A stretch of 42,497 nucleotides of DNA, taken from contig NZ_JACJJP010000028.1 in assembly GCF_016900095.1 (NCBI RefSeq), positions 1 through 42,497 of the forward strand, in the 5' to 3' direction. This DNA comes from Gemmiger formicilis (lineage in GTDB: Bacteria; Bacillota; Clostridia; Oscillospirales; Ruminococcaceae). The notes beneath the pieces are model-generated. The model was given only the letters and a program-made list of their open reading frames with translations, searched no databases and was not told where the DNA came from. Positions 40,554 to 42,497 of the stretch are shown in pieces; the stretch's first letter is position 1, and each line of letters opens with the position of its first letter. The position numbers and the translations under genes were made by a program.

Positions 40554-41243
40554 ATGACAACCACCTGTCCCACCCGCACAACCTGTGCCGCCGCCCTGGT
40601 GCGGGCCGCGCTGACGGCCTTGCCGGGGCTGTTGCTGCTGGCCTGGATTGCCCCGGCGGTGGGAATGCTGCTGCAGGGGCCCCGGGATCTGTACGACCTG
40701 ACCCCGGCGGAGCTGGAAGGCAGCTACGCAGCGGCCAACCTGGATACCATCTGGGACTGGTACGCCGAGAGCGTCTCCACCGCAGCCGACGGGTCCACCC
40801 GGGTCACCGCCCGGGAATACCTGGTGCCTTTGTCCGACGGCAGGACCTTCCTGGGGGTGCGGGTGCCCGCGGCCCGGATGGACCGGGCGGAGGCGGTACT
40901 GCGGCAGACCGGGCTGTGGCGCAGCGACCCGGACAACTATTTCTGGGACGGGTCCTACCTGACGGTGCGGGGGAGCATCCGCCCCATGGACGAGGAAACC
41001 CGGGCCCTGTATTACGACCTGCTCACCGGCTATTACGGCCTGGAGGAGGCGGACCTGGAAAACTTTCCGCCCCTGGTGCTGGTGGACGGCACCGTGGACG
41101 GGCTGAACGGCAGCACCCTGACCCTGCTGGGCCTGGCCGGATTGTTTCTGGTGGGGCTGGCGGGGGTGCAGGCGGCCCGGGCCCTGGGCCTGCCCGCCCG
41201 CAAAACGCCGCCCGCGCCGCCGGACACCTGGCAGGAACCGTAA
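40554..41243 (+). CDS. Membrane protein of unknown function (two transmembrane helices)
   Basis: A 229-residue protein. ATG 40554 follows AAAGAGGAG. One helix near the N-terminus (about 20-40, LPGLLLLAWIAPAVGMLL) and one near the C-terminus (about 190-210, TLTLLGLAGLFLVGLAG) enclose a soluble outer region (YAAANLDTIWDWYAESVST, with YLVPLSDGRTFLGVRVPAA). It may belong to a conserved family such as DUF6709, but I cannot confirm this. Cotranscription with the AraC gene is likely (14-base gap). Confidence 0.65.
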   Translation: MTTTCPTRTTCAAALVRAALTALPGLLLLAWIAPAVGMLLQGPRDLYDLTPAELEGSYAAANLDTIWDWYAESVSTAADGSTRVTAREYLVPLSDGRTFLGVRVPAARMDRAEAVLRQTGLWRSDPDNYFWDGSYLTVRGSIRPMDEETRALYYDLLTGYYGLEEADLENFPPLVLVDGTVDGLNGSTLTLLGLAGLFLVGLAGVQAARALGLPARKTPPAPPDTWQEP

Positions 41244-41260
41244 AACAAGCAATAAGACAA

Positions 41261-41306
41261 GCCGCCCCGCCTTTCTGCATCCGGCAGAAGGCAGGGCGGC
41301 TTTTTT
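41261..41306. terminator. Bidirectional terminator between convergent membrane-protein genes
   Basis: GCCGCCCCGCCTT and AAGGCAGGGCGGC form a stem (loop TCTGCATCCGGCAG) followed by TTTTTT. It lies between the plus-strand gene ending at 41243 and the minus-strand gene ending at 41322. Confidence 0.85.
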
Positions 41307-41321
41307 GCGGGCAGAACCCGG

Positions 41322-42158
41322 TTATTTCTTGCGGCTGTACATGTGGTCGGGCAGCAGATGCAGCCCTTCGCCGGTGGCGTACCAGGCGCAGACCAGACCG
41401 GCCACACCCCACAGGCCCATGGCCAGGGAGGCGGCCAGCTCGGCCATGGTGGCGCCGCCGTGGAAAAAGGCAAACACCGTCTGGGGCAGTTCATGGCAGG
41501 TGCACAGCATAAAGGCGATCATGCCGGCGGCAAACACCGCATGGCCCACCGGCAGACCGGGGGTCAGGAACACCCGCAGCACCATGGCCAGGAACAGCAG
41601 GGCCGCTGCGGCGCTGAGCACCCCCAGGGTGCAGCCCAGGCGCATGACCGAGGCGGGGGCCACCGCAAAACGGTTGATCATGGTCCACAGGAAAAAGGCG
41701 GTGCCGGGCAGGGCGGCCAGGGTGTGGGGCAGGTTGCGGGTGGGGTCGGCCAGAGGTCCGAAGGCCCGCACCCCCCACAGCAGGGCCCACAAGGCGGAGA
41801 GCAGGGCGGCCACCGCGCCGATGAGGGCGGTGACGCTGCCGAACAGCAGTTCCGGCAGGCTGAGCAGGGCTGTGGCCGCCAGGGCGGCGGTGAGCAGGAG
41901 CAGACAGATGCCCAGCCCGGTGCAGGGGCCCAGCAAAGCCCGGGGACGGCGGGCCACCCCGCCGGAGGCCAGATAGCTGAGAGCCACCGCCACCAGGGGC
42001 AGGGCGATGCGGGCAAAGTAGAACCCGTTGGTCACAAACCCGGTGGCGGGGTCGGTGAAGAAGGCAAGGTCCAGGATGCGCAGCACCAGGGTGAGCAGAC
42101 ACACCGCCAGCATCCCGAAAAAGGGCAGGCGATGGGGCGCGTTGTTCGGTTCGGTCAT
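41322..42158 (-). CDS. Multi-spanning membrane protein of unknown function
   Basis: A 278-residue protein with about eight hydrophobic segments (for example FFGMLAVCLLTLVLRILDLAF, LLLTAALAATALLSL). The minus-strand ATG at 42158 follows GGGAAAGGC; the longer frame to 42317 would begin in non-conserved sequence. It ends with a basic tail (MYSRKK). I do not recognise a family; similar alanine/leucine-rich proteins in this group are annotated only as hypothetical. Confidence 0.6.
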   Translation of the reverse strand: MTEPNNAPHRLPFFGMLAVCLLTLVLRILDLAFFTDPATGFVTNGFYFARIALPLVAVALSYLASGGVARRPRALLGPCTGLGICLLLLTAALAATALLSLPELLFGSVTALIGAVAALLSALWALLWGVRAFGPLADPTRNLPHTLAALPGTAFFLWTMINRFAVAPASVMRLGCTLGVLSAAAALLFLAMVLRVFLTPGLPVGHAVFAAGMIAFMLCTCHELPQTVFAFFHGGATMAELAASLAMGLWGVAGLVCAWYATGEGLHLLPDHMYSRKK

Positions 42159-42308
42159 GGGAAACGCCTTTCCCGGCGGGGCATATTCGTCCCGGCCGAT
42201 GAATATACTGAAACAAGCGGGCGGGACAAGCCCGGCGCCGCAGATATGCCTATTATTGTAGCCTGCCGCGCCGCAAAATGCAAGCCGTCCCTGCCGGGAG
42301 GTACCCTT

Positions 42309-42497
42309 GTGAAACATACAATTTTATGCGCGGCGCTGCTGGTTTTGCTGGCGGGGGCCGCTCCCTTCCTCTGCCTGGTGCTGCCCCCCACCGGGGCGGT
42401 GCCCACCGGGGCGGTGCCCACCGGGGCCGCACCGGTGTCCACGGCGGAAACCGCCGCCCCGGCCTCTGCCGAGCCCACCCCTGCCCCCACCCTGGAC
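42309..42497 (+). CDS. N-terminus of a secreted or membrane-anchored protein, cut by the window edge
   Basis: Sixty-three codons are visible from GTG 42309, with GGGAGGT 8 bases upstream. The start KHTILCAALLVLLAGAAPFLCLVL looks like a signal peptide or membrane anchor. It is followed by PTGAVPTGAVPTGAA, a perfect then imperfect 15-bp tandem repeat (about 42390-42434), and a Thr/Ala/Pro-rich linker. The function domain is outside the window. A SpoIID-like protein has such a start, but nothing decisive is seen. Confidence 0.55.
   Translation, partial: MKHTILCAALLVLLAGAAPFLCLVLPPTGAVPTGAVPTGAAPVSTAETAAPASAEPTPAPTLD

Overview
The window looks like chromosome from a GC-rich, Gram-positive-type gut Clostridium relative. 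The Faecalibacterium/Gemmiger/Subdoligranulum part of the Oscillospiraceae is my best guess, inferred from strongly G/C-ending codons, AAGGAGG ribosome-binding sites, frequent TTG and GTG starts and the gene families present. No 16S or other taxonomic marker is present, so this remains an inference. I see no rRNA, tRNA or CRISPR array, and no stretch over 300 bases lacks a gene.

Layout. (1) 1-619: the end of an XRE-type regulator gene and an ImmA/IrrE-like metallopeptidase gene. (2) 615-3890: a promoter-to-terminator operon with a DegT-type sugar aminotransferase, an FdtA-type ketoisomerase and a Wzm/Wzt-like polysaccharide ABC exporter. It makes a 3-amino-3,6-dideoxyhexose nucleotide and exports a glycan. 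(3) 3980-5571: a cardiolipin-synthase-type phospholipase D enzyme with its own terminator. (4) 5615-22691: a 17-kb, one-directional, apparently intact siphovirus-like structural cluster. It holds a sigma-region-4-like activator, a very short TerS, TerL, portal, capsid, connectors, tail tube, Gp15 pair, tape measure, tail hub, fibres, XkdX, M23 lysin and holin. It has no integrase, repressor, excisionase, replication gene or recognisable capsid protease. (5) 22763-23154: a small acyl-carrier-like protein lacking the phosphopantetheine serine, preceded by an 11-codon leader. (6) 23232-34426: a second glycan operon with three ATGA-coupled GT2 genes (the third fused to a pyruvyltransferase), two membrane-anchored GT2 enzymes, two large membrane proteins and a radical SAM enzyme. 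(7) 34430-36378: two more GT2 genes on the minus strand. (8) 36407-39601: minus-strand FruA-type PTS EIIABC and MsmK-type ABC ATPase. (9) 39654-42497: an AraC regulator divergent from msmK, two unknown membrane proteins and the start of a secreted protein.

How it fits together. Regions 2, 5(?), 6 and 7 look like parts of one surface-glycan locus: precursor synthesis, glycosyl transfer, pyruvylation and export. The phage-like cluster sits between its two halves. That cluster has one consensus promoter (TTGACA-N17-TATACT) in front of the activator. A 17-bp near-identical box occurs twice, at the start of the activator transcript and just ahead of the terminase genes. With every structural and lysis function open and every mobility function missing, the most interesting reading is a domesticated phage of the gene-transfer-agent or PBSX type. 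A defective prophage is the main alternative.
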